A DNA stretch of 64,000 nucleotides, from positions 124,001-188,000 of the forward strand of contig NC_011879.1 in the NCBI RefSeq assembly GCF_000022025.1. Reading direction: 5' to 3'. Of the stretch, positions 42,591 through 50,953 are shown piece after piece. The DNA comes from Pseudarthrobacter chlorophenolicus A6. GTDB taxonomy: Bacteria > Actinomycetota > Actinomycetes > Actinomycetales > Micrococcaceae. The notes under the pieces are model-generated. The model was not told where the DNA came from. It was given only the letters and a program-made list of their open reading frames with translations, and searched no databases. The position numbers were made by a program, and so were the translations under genes. How positions within the stretch are numbered: the first letter of the stretch is position 1; every line of letters starts with the position of its first letter.

Positions 42591-44309
42591 CTAGTCGATC
42601 AGGATGTGGCTGCGGACTTCGGCGAGGCTGGTGAGCCCTTCACGGACTTTGAGGAGCCCGTCGTCCTGGAGGGTGAGCATCCCGTTCTGCTTTGCGGCCT
42701 CGGCAAGGACCCTGTTCGGGACGTCCTCCGTGATGAGGTCCCGGATGTGCCGTGGAAAGGTCATCAGCTCGTGGATGGGGAGCCGGCCCTTGTAGCCGAC
42801 GCCGTTGCATTCCCGGCAGCCGTGCTGCGATGGCCCGTACCAGATGGATTTGCCGGTTTCAGGGTCCACAGCGGCCAGGTCCTCGTTGGTGAGCTTGAAG
42901 TCCAGGATCATCTCCCGGTCGGGAACGGCGTTGACTTTGCAGTGGACACACAGACGCCGGGGGAGACGCTGGGCGCAGACGGCACGCATCGAGTCGGCCA
43001 GCACCGACGGGCGCAGGCCCATTTCCCGCAAACGCAGGACGGAACCGGGGGCGTCGTTCGTGTGCAGCGTGGACAGGACGAGGTGGCCGGTGATGGCGGC
43101 CGTCACCGCGGTGTGGGCGATGGCGTCCTTGTTGATTTCACCGACGAACAGGACAGAGGCGGCCGACCGGAGCACTGTTTCCATGCCGCCGTCCCAGGTC
43201 AGCCCCTGGCCCTCGTTGATGCTGACCTGGGTCATGCCGTACGGCAGCTTCATTTCCACCGGGTTCTCCAGGGACACGATCTTCCGGCCCTGGCCCATCA
43301 GGGCATCGAGGGAGGCGTAGTGCAGGGACGTCTTGCCCGAGCCCATGGGGCCCACGGCCAGGCAGATGCCGTTGGGTTGGTTGATGGAGCGGCGCCACTG
43401 CGACTCGGTGTCTTCCGAGAAACCGATCTGGCCCAGCTTCCAGGCCTCCGAGGCGCCCATACGGAGTGTGATCGCCTCGCCCCAGACCGCCGGCAGGACG
43501 GCGACGCGCAGGTCGTAGGTTTTGCCCTTGTACTCGTGGCTGATGGCGCCGTCCTGGTTGACCAGCTCGCTGGAGGAGAGCCGGGCCCGGGTTTTGATCA
43601 GCCCGGACAGCCGCGGGGCGAGTTCCTTGGGCTGGTGGGGTTCGTTACGGAGCTTGCCGTCGACGCTGTACCTGACGGTCAGGTGGGTGGACGCCGGCTC
43701 CAGATGGATGTCGGAGGCGCCGGCCTCCAGGGCGCCTTCGATGATGGCGTCCAGGGTGTTGACGATGTTGCCTTCCTCCCCGACGACAACCAATGAGGGG
43801 CGGAAGGTTTTGGCGGCCTCGGTGGTGACTTCCTTGGCGGCCGCCTTTCCCACCAGTGCTGCCTCGATCGAGGTCGAGTAGAACCGTCCCACAGCTCGGG
43901 TGAGCTCATTCTTTGACGAGTAGACCGGCAGGATGTTCTTTCCGGTCTTGCTCTGGAGCTGTTTGGTGACGTTGACGTCAAGGGGATTGACGCAGGCGAC
44001 CGTGAGGTCATCTCCATCCAGGGAGATCGGGATGACGTTGAGTTTCCGGGCGACCTGGAAGTCAAGCAGGCTGATGAGGTCTTCGGAGATCTCCAGGTCA
44101 TCATCGAGCGGCTGGTAGGTCCAGCCGTACTGGAAGGCATGCGCCCCGCTGGCCTGCTGATGGGTGATGCGGTCCTGTCTCCGGAGGAAAGCCAGGACCT
44201 TTTGCCCCTGCGCAGCCGCGTTTGCCTCGGCCGCCCTGAACTCCTCGGCCGCGAGGATATTCCGGGACACGAAGTACGTTTCAAGCCTGCTCGTGGTGAG
44301 GGTGCTCAT
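42591..44309 (-). CDS. pilB: PilB-type assembly ATPase
   Basis: The 572-aa product has an MshEN-like N-domain (about 10-150), the T2SSE core with Walker A GPMGSGKT (320-327), an Asp box LENPVEM, a Walker B region GEINKD (390-395) and STLHTND, and a tetracysteine zinc site (CVHC, CREC). GEINKD departs from the usual GE-RD. ATG 44309 is chosen; the open frame continues upstream only as antisense of pilM. Expressed with pilT. Confidence 0.9.
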   Translation of the reverse strand: MSTLTTSRLETYFVSRNILAAEEFRAAEANAAAQGQKVLAFLRRQDRITHQQASGAHAFQYGWTYQPLDDDLEISEDLISLLDFQVARKLNVIPISLDGDDLTVACVNPLDVNVTKQLQSKTGKNILPVYSSKNELTRAVGRFYSTSIEAALVGKAAAKEVTTEAAKTFRPSLVVVGEEGNIVNTLDAIIEGALEAGASDIHLEPASTHLTVRYSVDGKLRNEPHQPKELAPRLSGLIKTRARLSSSELVNQDGAISHEYKGKTYDLRVAVLPAVWGEAITLRMGASEAWKLGQIGFSEDTESQWRRSINQPNGICLAVGPMGSGKTSLHYASLDALMGQGRKIVSLENPVEMKLPYGMTQVSINEGQGLTWDGGMETVLRSAASVLFVGEINKDAIAHTAVTAAITGHLVLSTLHTNDAPGSVLRLREMGLRPSVLADSMRAVCAQRLPRRLCVHCKVNAVPDREMILDFKLTNEDLAAVDPETGKSIWYGPSQHGCRECNGVGYKGRLPIHELMTFPRHIRDLITEDVPNRVLAEAAKQNGMLTLQDDGLLKVREGLTSLAEVRSHILID

Positions 44310-44348
44310 GTCTGTTTGGCATTCCTGACTTCTCTGGGTGTCACTGCC

Positions 44349-44360
44349 AAACATGCGTAG
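44349..44360 (-). promoter_or_regulatory. Motif A of pilB-pilT
   Basis: CTACGCATGTTT, 39 bases before the ATG. GGGT upstream pairs with ACCC downstream with a small bulge. Faces the copy at 44390, giving divergent promoters. Confidence 0.65.
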
Positions 44361-44389
44361 ACCCGGGGAGGACGGCCGTCCCGTACCGT

Positions 44390-44401
44390 CTACGCATGTT
44401 C
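44390..44401 (+). promoter_or_regulatory. Motif A of pilM-N-O
   Basis: CTACGCATGTTC, 49 bases before the TTG start of pilM. Only 29 bases separate it from the opposite copy. Confidence 0.65.
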
Positions 44402-44450
44402 CCTGCTGAAGAGTCCTGAACGTTTTCAACAAGGAAGCAGGAAACCCGCA

Positions 44451-45503
44451 TTGGCTGAAAAAGTCATTGGCATCGACTTCGGGTCGACGGGCCTGAAACT
44501 CGCCGAAGTGAGCATCGAAAAAGGCGCTGTCACCGTGGTCAAGCAGGCGTATATGCCGCTGGATCCCGGTGTGATCAGCGGTGGCGGCATCAAGGCGGAC
44601 AACGTGGAGCTCGTGGCTTCCGAACTGAAGGCGTTCCTGGCTGCCAACAAGTTCACGTCCAAGGACGCCGTCATGGGGATCAACTCCGCGGCCGACGTGT
44701 ACGTCAACCGGGCCATCACCCCCTGGCACGAGCCGAAGAACTTCCAGACCGCGCTTGGCTTCGACATCATCGCCGACGACGGACTGCTCCTCGGGGCACC
44801 GCCTGAGGTCATCATCGACGCGGTGGTCTTCAAGGAGTTCACCGACGCCAACGAGAAGCGCAAGATCGATGCGCTGCTGATCGGCGTCGGGCAGAAGCTG
44901 GTGGAGCTCCAGCTCGAGGTCCTGCATAAGGCAGGGTTGAACGCCGCCGGCGCCGACCTGGCCGGTATGGCTTCGCTGCGCGCCAGCTGGATCGCTTCCC
45001 GTGCCGAGGGCGTCCTGGACGTCCTCGTGGACATCGGGCACGAGGTCACCTCCGTGCTGATCCACGAAGGCGGAAAGCCGTATGCGCTGACCCTGTACCG
45101 CGGCGCTGCCGGCGGGGAGCTGAACAAACTCATCTCGGCAGGGCTGCAGGATGACGATCCGGAGCGGGTCGTCAAGGAGAAGGTCAGCTACAACCGGCAC
45201 TTCGCGGTGCAGCAGGCCATGGACGACTACGCCTTCAAGCTCACGTCCATTATCTCCGGCGCCATCGAGAGCTACCAGAGCACGCGGCCTGAACGGGCCC
45301 AGGTCGCAGGGCTGACCCTGATCGGCGCAGGGTCCCTGGTCACCAACCTGCCCGCGACGCTGCAGGAATCCACCGGCCTTCGGACCATGACGGGCCGGTA
45401 CGCCATCGACATCGGCGGCGATCCGGAACGGCACCACCTCGGTCCGATCCTCAGCACTGACTACATGGCCGCTGTCGGCCTGGCGATGGGAGCAACAGCC
45501 TGA
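44451..45503 (+). CDS. pilM: PilM, actin-like pilus assembly protein
   Basis: The 350-aa product has an actin/FtsA-type ATPase fold: phosphate-1 IGIDFGSTGLKLAEV (6-20), VDIGHEVTSVLI (phosphate 2) and a Gly-rich LIGAGSLVTNL (adenosine). PilM sits in the cytoplasm and holds PilN's N-terminal tail. TTG start after AAGGAAG. First gene of pilMNO with overlapping junctions. Confidence 0.9.
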   Translation: MAEKVIGIDFGSTGLKLAEVSIEKGAVTVVKQAYMPLDPGVISGGGIKADNVELVASELKAFLAANKFTSKDAVMGINSAADVYVNRAITPWHEPKNFQTALGFDIIADDGLLLGAPPEVIIDAVVFKEFTDANEKRKIDALLIGVGQKLVELQLEVLHKAGLNAAGADLAGMASLRASWIASRAEGVLDVLVDIGHEVTSVLIHEGGKPYALTLYRGAAGGELNKLISAGLQDDDPERVVKEKVSYNRHFAVQQAMDDYAFKLTSIISGAIESYQSTRPERAQVAGLTLIGAGSLVTNLPATLQESTGLRTMTGRYAIDIGGDPERHHLGPILSTDYMAAVGLAMGATA

Positions 45504-46348
45504 TGGCAACAATCACCACAGGGAACGGCCCGGCGAAGGCCACAAAGCACAAGCCCGAGCCGCGCCCGAAGACTCCCCGGGAGCCGAAGGCCACGAAGCC
45601 TCCTGTCCAGAAGGAACCGCCGGCCCCGGCATGGGCCTCGCCCGTCAAGCCGTCGCTGGTTCTGCTGCCGCCCAAGGCCCGCGGGCTCAAGGCACGCCGC
45701 CGCGCTGTGCGCCAGGCAATGCTCATGTCGCTGGGCATGCTCGGTCTCACGGCGGCCGCCTACGTGGTGGTGCTGGCCGGAACTGCGGGGGCGCAGGCGG
45801 AGCTAGACAAGGAAAAGACGATCACGAACCAGGCGACTGCCTACCTCGCCCAGAACCGGGACGTGCAGAACTATGCCGACGGTTTCATCGAGAGGAAGGT
45901 CGCGGTCGGAACTGCCCTGGAAGATGACGTCGCGCACTCGCGGGTCGTTCAGGCCATTTACGGAGCCAACTCGGTCGGTGCCGTCTTCACTTCCATCAAG
46001 ACCGCGCCGGCCGATTCACCGTGCATGTCCTCGAGCCCGTTCGCGCCCTCCACTTCGCTGGGCTGCGTTGATGTCGCCGGCAAGGCCCCCAACGTAGAGG
46101 CCGTCGCGCAGCTGGTGGCATCGCTGAACAAGAACAAGGACATGCTCGCCGAGCCGTACCTGACCGAGTCCACGGTGACTGAGGGCGGCATCTCCTTCAA
46201 ATTCACTGTCGGCCACACCAGTCAGGCGCTGTCGCTGAAGGGCGACAAGTTCAAGCCCTCACCCGAGGAGCTCTCGTCCATCGATTCCCCGACCGCGGCC
46301 ACTGATTCGGCCGCAACGGGCACGGAAACCCAGGGAGCATCCAAGTGA
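45503..46348 (+). CDS. pilN: PilN-like alignment protein
   Basis: The 281-aa product has an unusually long (about 80 aa) Lys/Pro-rich cytoplasmic tail, one membrane helix (AMLMSLGMLGLTAAAYVVVL), then a coiled coil and an outer ferredoxin-like region with a C-C pair. The TGATG overlap couples it to pilM. The order M-N-O is what identifies it; sequence similarity to classic PilN is weak. Confidence 0.75.
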   Translation: MATITTGNGPAKATKHKPEPRPKTPREPKATKPPVQKEPPAPAWASPVKPSLVLLPPKARGLKARRRAVRQAMLMSLGMLGLTAAAYVVVLAGTAGAQAELDKEKTITNQATAYLAQNRDVQNYADGFIERKVAVGTALEDDVAHSRVVQAIYGANSVGAVFTSIKTAPADSPCMSSSPFAPSTSLGCVDVAGKAPNVEAVAQLVASLNKNKDMLAEPYLTESTVTEGGISFKFTVGHTSQALSLKGDKFKPSPEELSSIDSPTAATDSAATGTETQGASK

Positions 46349-47022
46349 ACGGATCCACCTCCAAGAACATCGCCCCGTACATCGTTTCGGGGATTGCCGC
46401 CGTCTTCCTGATCGTCATCGCCTACGCGATGTTCTTCGTCCCGAAGATGAACGAGTCCAAGGCACTCGTCTCCTCCGCCGCCACCGCGCACGCCAGCAAT
46501 GTGGCCCTGACTGCGAAGGCCGACAAGCTCGAGGCGATCGCCAAGAACCTGACACCGCTCAAGACCCAGGTGGACCAGTTCAAGAAGGCCTTCCCCTCGG
46601 GTGCCGAGCAGCAGAACATGATTGATGCCATCAACGCAGCGGCATCCTCGACCGGGGTGACCCTGACAACGCTGAACCCCAACGTGCCGGAACCGGCAAA
46701 GGATGAGGAGAAGGCACCAGCAGCCTCGGCGGCGCAGGCCACCCAGGTCGGCACCGAACTGCCCGGGCCGGCACCGGTCGCCGCTGCCGCAGCGACCCAG
46801 TCTGCCCCGGGCTCGAACTCACAGCTCGGCACGGTCAACCTGAAGATCGACGGCAAGGGTGACCTGGCCGCGGTACAGGCTTTCCTCGTCAAGATCGAGA
46901 ACCTGGAGCGGCCGATCACGGCGCACGAGCTGCAGATCGAGAAGCAGGAGAACGGGTACCACGTGATGATCAGCGGTACGACGTTCCTGGCCGCACCGCT
47001 GGTTGAACCCCAGGGCAAGTAA
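46345..47022 (+). CDS. pilO: PilO-like alignment protein
   Basis: The 225-aa product has a short tail, a membrane helix (IVSGIAAVFLIVIAYAMFFV), a coiled coil (about 50-95), a Pro/Ala linker and a C-terminal alpha/beta domain ending in LKIDGKGDLAAVQAFL. GTG start overlaps pilN (GTGA). Assigned by fold and position. Confidence 0.8.
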   Translation: MNGSTSKNIAPYIVSGIAAVFLIVIAYAMFFVPKMNESKALVSSAATAHASNVALTAKADKLEAIAKNLTPLKTQVDQFKKAFPSGAEQQNMIDAINAAASSTGVTLTTLNPNVPEPAKDEEKAPAASAAQATQVGTELPGPAPVAAAAATQSAPGSNSQLGTVNLKIDGKGDLAAVQAFLVKIENLERPITAHELQIEKQENGYHVMISGTTFLAAPLVEPQGK

Positions 47023-47077
47023 GAGCGGAAGACCGGGCGTACCTTTCGCAAGGAGACCACGCGCAATTCAACCAAAA

Positions 47078-47115
47078 GGGCACCGTGTCACGGAACAATT
47101 TCCGACACGGTGCCC
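47078..47115 (+). terminator. Hairpin after pilO
   Basis: GGGCACCGTGTC / GACACGGTGCCC 12-bp perfect stem without a T-run; could end or attenuate pilMNO. Confidence 0.5.
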
Positions 47116-47118
47116 AAG

Positions 47119-47147
47119 TTGTTACACGTGGACTTGCAAATCGTCAA
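47119..47147 (-). promoter_or_regulatory. C-family promoter, antisense to pilO
   Basis: On the minus strand: TTGACG (47142-47147), a 17-base spacer, TAACAA (47119-47124). Near-copy, inverted, of the promoter at 59536. It points into pilO. Confidence 0.5.
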
Positions 47148-47206
47148 GTCTCTCACGTAGTTTGTCATTTAAGAAGTATTCGGTATTGACAAACAAAGGA
47201 TTCATC

Positions 47207-47761
47207 ATGAACAGCATCACCAAGGGTTTCGGGGTTCTCGTACTGACGGCAGCAGTAGCATTCGGTGCGTCCGGCTGCTCGCAGAAGACTCCGGACGCGG
47301 CCCCGAGCCCGACCGTTGACGCCAAGGAGCTCACCGGCGGAAAGGCCGCCGAGGCCATCAAGGGTTTCGTGGCCGCCGGCACCTCCGACGAGGTCGCTGC
47401 GGCCGTCGCCAGCCAGGCTACCGCCGATACTTTCGCGCCTGCAGTGAAGTTCCTGGACAAGGACGCCGCTTCCGAAACCGTCCAGAACACCGTCTCGGAG
47501 TTCGTGCTGGTGAAGATGGCCGACCCGAAGGCCGCCGTTTCGGTGGACGTTGACGAGTCCAGGGTTGTCGTGGATGGTCAGAAGGCTACTGTTCCGGTGG
47601 AAGCTGTGACGGTTTCAGCTGGCGGCAAGAAGGTTGCCAACAGCGATGCTCTGGCTGATTCGGTAAACGACCTGGTTTTCCGTGACGGTGCCTGGGTTAT
47701 CACTTTCCCGGCTGCTGCGTCGGCTTCCCCGAGTGCTACTCCGAGCGAATCTGCCAAGTAG
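47207..47761 (+). CDS. Lipoprotein near the pilus operon
   Basis: 184 aa with a signal peptide and lipobox ASGC (Cys23), a Pro/Thr linker and an alpha/beta outer domain with a SNTF2-like feel. CAAAGGA precedes the ATG. It sits between pilMNO and pilC, so it may be a cell-surface part of the machine. Three motif B copies lie downstream on the opposite strand. Confidence 0.75.
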   Translation: MNSITKGFGVLVLTAAVAFGASGCSQKTPDAAPSPTVDAKELTGGKAAEAIKGFVAAGTSDEVAAAVASQATADTFAPAVKFLDKDAASETVQNTVSEFVLVKMADPKAAVSVDVDESRVVVDGQKATVPVEAVTVSAGGKKVANSDALADSVNDLVFRDGAWVITFPAAASASPSATPSESAK

Positions 47762-47800
47762 TTCACAGCCTGTCCTTTCCGGGTCTCCGTCACAGTACTA

Positions 47801-47811
47801 ATGTGTGCGGC
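47801..47811 (-). promoter_or_regulatory. Motif B, third of three antisense copies
   Basis: GCCGCACACAT, seven bases, GTG at 47793, in a frame antisense to the lipoprotein gene. Confidence 0.45.
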
Positions 47812-47878
47812 ATCCGCATTTCCGCTACCCGATTCGGGGTGCATCAGCTGGTTTTTCATGCCCTTTTTCACTCCCATA

Positions 47879-47888
47879 ATGTGTGCGG
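47879..47888 (-). promoter_or_regulatory. Motif B, second of three antisense copies
   Basis: CCGCACACAT, seven bases, GTG at 47871, which is in frame with the GTG at 47793. Confidence 0.45.
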
Positions 47889-47958
47889 AATCCGCTGCTC
47901 CTGTCACCGCTGAAACCGGTCGTGGGGCGGCGGTTTTGCGTGGTGGTTTGTGCCCCTT

Positions 47959-47968
47959 ATGTGTGTGG
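47959..47968 (-). promoter_or_regulatory. Motif B variant, first of three antisense copies
   Basis: CCACACACAT with no start codon seven bases on. Confidence 0.35.
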
Positions 47969-48006
47969 AATCGGCGCTACCCGGCGACAGCCCGTGGGGA
48001 GGAAAT

Positions 48007-48018
48007 CGACGCATGTTC
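48007..48018 (+). promoter_or_regulatory. Motif A variant (CGACGCATGTTC)
   Basis: One mismatch from the consensus; 25-70 bases before possible small ORFs at 48043 and 48087. Confidence 0.45.
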
Positions 48019-48042
48019 CCCAGTATGAAGAGGAATCAAACC

Positions 48043-48173
48043 ATGACGAGTTCAGTCCGTCGGCCGGTCCGCAAACAGGCCAGGCGATGCGCCGTGGCGC
48101 ACCGGCAGTGGTTGCCGTCCTGATCCTGCTGGCACTTGTCGGCAGCACCCTGGCCGGGGCCCTGTCCTTCTAA
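48043..48173 (+). CDS. Small membrane protein, two registers (frame uncertain)
   Basis: ATG 48043 after GAGGA opens an Arg-rich 26-residue ORF (MTSSVRRPVRKQARR). Another register, from ATG 48087 to 48173, encodes a hydrophobic 28-residue peptide. Joined by a frameshift they would give a basic head plus one membrane helix, like the 52-aa protein at 38591 that also follows motif A. One or both may be real. Confidence 0.35.
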
Positions 48174-48667
48174 TCGGTCAGCGGTTCCTCGCAGGCCTTG
48201 CACTCACGGCGCTGGCCGACGGTTTCCTCGGTGATGAGCAGCAGCCCCTCCGGGTCGCTGTCCCACTTTGCCGCCACGATCGAGCACCATGCCGGGTGAT
48301 AGACGGTCCCGGTCTTCATCACATAGACCTGCCCGGCCTCGAGCCGGGGCGAGCGGTCCATGCGCAACCTGGTCGGCCGGACCGGGATGATCGGCCCCAG
48401 CTCCTCGGCCTTCTGGTAGGCCTGCTTGGCGCTCCTGACGGTCTTGGTGGCGGAGCTGCGGGAACCGGCTCCCTGCTTCGGGGCGGCCGCGGCCCGGTGG
48501 GTGCGGGAGAGCTTCCGCAACCCGCTGCCAGGAGTGTTGTCGAAGCACGGTGAGCCTTTGCTGGCCCCGCAGGTCGGGCAGGGGGAACTGTTGCGCTGCT
48601 GCTTCCTCTGCCGGGTGCGGACAACACTTCCGCCCAATGACGCGCCGGACTGACCTCGAAGACCCAT
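48170..48667 (-). CDS. Zinc-finger protein, 165 aa
   Basis: Basic N-terminus with CPTCGASKGSPC and HRAAA, the actinobacterial C-P-x-C-x-A finger that often reads nucleic-acid ends. A second finger, AWC...RECKAC, lies at the C-terminus. Probably binds DNA or RNA. It is antisense-oriented between pil genes. Confidence 0.65.
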   Translation of the reverse strand: MGLRGQSGASLGGSVVRTRQRKQQRNSSPCPTCGASKGSPCFDNTPGSGLRKLSRTHRAAAAPKQGAGSRSSATKTVRSAKQAYQKAEELGPIIPVRPTRLRMDRSPRLEAGQVYVMKTGTVYHPAWCSIVAAKWDSDPEGLLLITEETVGQRRECKACEEPLTD

Positions 48668-48750
48668 GATCCAATGCTACGAAGCGATCGGACGGGATCC
48701 CCGAACGGACCTCGGCGTGCCTGAAAGGCTGTTTCTGCGGGGGTCGCCCT

Positions 48751-48780
48751 GGCGTCTACGCATGTTTGCGGGTAGACGAC
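48751..48780 (+). promoter_or_regulatory. Motif A of pilC within an inverted repeat
   Basis: CTACGCATGTTT at 48756-48767. GGCGTCTAC pairs with GTAGACGAC (8 of 9) around the same 12-base loop. TTG start 61 bases after the motif. Confidence 0.7.
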
Positions 48781-48828
48781 AGCCCGAGGCCCGACGCCGC
48801 GGGGGATACATCGACCCAGGAGCAAGCA

Positions 48829-50088
48829 TTGACGACCACCGCGGTAGCGCCAGCTAAGAAGAACCAGACGTTCGCGTTCCGGGCCGAGGGCGCCGACGGC
48901 AAGCCAAAATCGGGCACGGCAGTAGCGTCCTCCCGTGAGTCGGCCATCGCAAAGCTTGCATCCAACCCTGAATACACATCGATCCTGTCTGTCCGGCAGA
49001 CAGGTACGACAGCCGTCGGCAAGAAGTCCCGGCCCAAGGCCCGCGCCATGGTCGCGGCCAGCCGGCAGCTGGCGATGTACCTGGAGGTCGGCTACGACGA
49101 GAGGGCCGCGATCGCGGAAATCCTTGATGACGGTGAAATCGGCGACATTGTCCTGGCCCACGGCCTGTCGGAGGTGCTCAAGGACATGAGCTCCGAGGGC
49201 ATCAAGATGCACGAGGCGATGGCCAAGCACCCGTACATCTTTCCGGACCTGATGACGAAGACCCTCGCGGCCGGAGACAAGGGCGGGTTCGTCGCTGACG
49301 CTGCCAACCAGGTCGCCGATGACCTGGAGAGCGAGGATGAGCAGCGGGCCAAGGTCAAGAAAGCCCTGACCTACCCCATGGTGGTGCTCGTCCTGTCCTC
49401 GGCGATCTTCGTGTTCCTGATGATGTACGTCGTTCCGAAGTTTGGATCGATGTACACGGAGCTCAGCCACGGCAAAGCCCAGCTGCCCTTCCTGACGCGC
49501 CTGGTCATGGGCGTCTCCGCCCAGATGGCGTGGGCGGTCCCTCTGCTGGTAGTCATCGGCGTGGTCGGGTCCATCTGGTACAAGCGGAACTCCAAGGAAA
49601 CGAAGGTCCGTGAGTTCGTTGATCCGCTCAAACTCAAGCTGCCGGTGTTCGGCAAGCTGTTCCGCGACATTGCCCTGACCAAGTTCTGCCGCATCATGGC
49701 ATCGCTGTCAGCCAACCACGTCCACATCACCGACGCCCTGGCGATCACCGCCGGCTCCGTCGGGAACGTGGTCATGGAGAACGCGATCATGAAAGCCCGC
49801 GACGGCAAGCTCAAAGGCCAGTCCATTATGGAGCCGCTCCGGGAAGAGCCGCTGTTTCCGAAGATGCTGCTCAAGTTCCTGGCCCTGGGCGAGGACACTG
49901 GCGAAACCGACAAGTCCCTGCGGGCCGTCGGCAAGCTGTACGAACGCGACGTCGACCACACCACCAACAACATGGAGGCGTACGTTCAGCCGATCTTCCT
50001 CATCGGGATTGCGGGCATGGTCCTGATCATCGCCCTTGCAATCTACCTTCCGTACTTCAGCTTGGGCGACGTCGTCAGCCCGTATTAA
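48829..50088 (+). CDS. pilC: PilC platform protein
   Basis: The 419-aa product has an N-terminal TonB-box-like FAFRAEGADGKPKSGT region typical of PilC/GspF, then two GspF domains with about three membrane helices (VVLVLSSAIFVFLMMYVV, WAVPLLVVIGVVGSIWY, PIFLIGIAGMVLIIALAIYL). Inner-membrane base of system II. TTG after CAGGAG; the open frame upstream lacks a site. Confidence 0.9.
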   Translation: MTTTAVAPAKKNQTFAFRAEGADGKPKSGTAVASSRESAIAKLASNPEYTSILSVRQTGTTAVGKKSRPKARAMVAASRQLAMYLEVGYDERAAIAEILDDGEIGDIVLAHGLSEVLKDMSSEGIKMHEAMAKHPYIFPDLMTKTLAAGDKGGFVADAANQVADDLESEDEQRAKVKKALTYPMVVLVLSSAIFVFLMMYVVPKFGSMYTELSHGKAQLPFLTRLVMGVSAQMAWAVPLLVVIGVVGSIWYKRNSKETKVREFVDPLKLKLPVFGKLFRDIALTKFCRIMASLSANHVHITDALAITAGSVGNVVMENAIMKARDGKLKGQSIMEPLREEPLFPKMLLKFLALGEDTGETDKSLRAVGKLYERDVDHTTNNMEAYVQPIFLIGIAGMVLIIALAIYLPYFSLGDVVSPY

Positions 50089-50128
50089 TCATAAGTGATA
50101 GTTAGCAATCACATTATAACCACTCGAC

Positions 50129-50165
50129 AGCGGTAGGAGTGTCCTGAACGGGCGCTCCTACCGCT
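50129..50165 (+). terminator. Hairpin after pilC
   Basis: AGCGGTAGGAG / CTCCTACCGCT 11-bp perfect stem. Confidence 0.6.
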
Positions 50166-50250
50166 GGAGTCGTTCCCCTTACTGCCCCTGGTGATCCTCC
50201 ACGCGCGAAAGAGGCATCTCCCACTCGCCGGTGACCTATTGCGGGCGTAT

Positions 50251-50262
50251 CTACGCATGTTC
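50251..50262 (+). promoter_or_regulatory. Motif A of the first pilA
   Basis: CTACGCATGTTC; start codon 76 bases further on. Confidence 0.6.
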
Positions 50263-50338
50263 CCTCATGACGGGCAGTCAGCCCGATAAGACGTCCGGGT
50301 CGCGAAGCTGAATACCCGGTTCGAGAAAGGCAAGAATT

Positions 50339-50806
50339 TTGGGGAATATCGCCCGACTCCTTGATCCGAATGAAGCCCGCGCCCGGGTTACCGCCAGCCC
50401 TGGGAAGAAGCGCAGGGACGCCGGATTCTCGCTGATCGAAATCATGGCCGGCATGGCCATCATCGCCATCCTGGCCTTGGCCATCCTGCCGCAGTTCGCC
50501 AAGTACTTCGAACGCGCTGCCGTGCAGAACCTGTCCGCGGAAGTCTCCAACGCCGCCCTGACGGTCGAGTCGGACTTCTCGCTGACCGGCAAAGCCAAGT
50601 ACGTCGAAGCCAACGTCGACGCCTCCGTCGCCTCCGTCAACAAGAGCGCCGAGTCGACCCTGGCCGCGACCGTGGACGGCACCGGCTTCGGCTACTCGAT
50701 CCTGGCCTCCAACACGGCGGTCACCAACTACTGCGTGAAGTACACCAGCGCCGGTGCCACCGCCGGCCTGAAGGTCACCCCCAAGGGTGCCACCGCCTGC
50801 GTCTAA
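50339..50806 (+). CDS. pilA: Type IV major pilin PilA, copy 1
   Basis: The 155-aa prepilin has a long 29-residue basic leader ending KKRRDAG, then FSLIEIMAGMAIIAIL with Glu5, the classic type IVa signature. The mature 126 residues hold a C-terminal disulphide pair (YCVKY, ATACV). TTG start. Own motif A and terminator give a strong single-gene unit. Confidence 0.9.
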   Translation: MGNIARLLDPNEARARVTASPGKKRRDAGFSLIEIMAGMAIIAILALAILPQFAKYFERAAVQNLSAEVSNAALTVESDFSLTGKAKYVEANVDASVASVNKSAESTLAATVDGTGFGYSILASNTAVTNYCVKYTSAGATAGLKVTPKGATACV

Positions 50807-50820
50807 TCACCGGAAACGAG

Positions 50821-50857
50821 ACCGCCGCCCCACTTTTGGTGACCGGCGGCGGTCTTT
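50821..50857 (+). terminator. Terminator after pilA copy 1
   Basis: ACCGCCGCC / GGCGGCGGT stem followed by CTTT. Confidence 0.8.
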
Positions 50858-50865
50858 CCAAATAT

Positions 50866-50877
50866 CTACGCATGTTC
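50866..50877 (+). promoter_or_regulatory. Motif A of the second pilA
   Basis: CTACGCATGTTC directly after the terminator of copy 1. Confidence 0.6.
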
Positions 50878-50953
50878 CTTGTCGTAGGCACTCCCGCCCA
50901 CAACCGACTTCCGGGCCTTGAGCGTTGCAGCCCGAAATGAGAGAGGTCTCACC

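Noticed and set aside
44310..45512. N-terminal extension of the pilB frame
   Set aside because: It is antisense to pilM, has no PilB-like sequence, and pilB has a start just after motif A.
47578..47907. Antisense protein gene under the triple motif B
   Set aside because: Codon bias is that of the opposite lipoprotein gene; kept only as possible antisense transcription.
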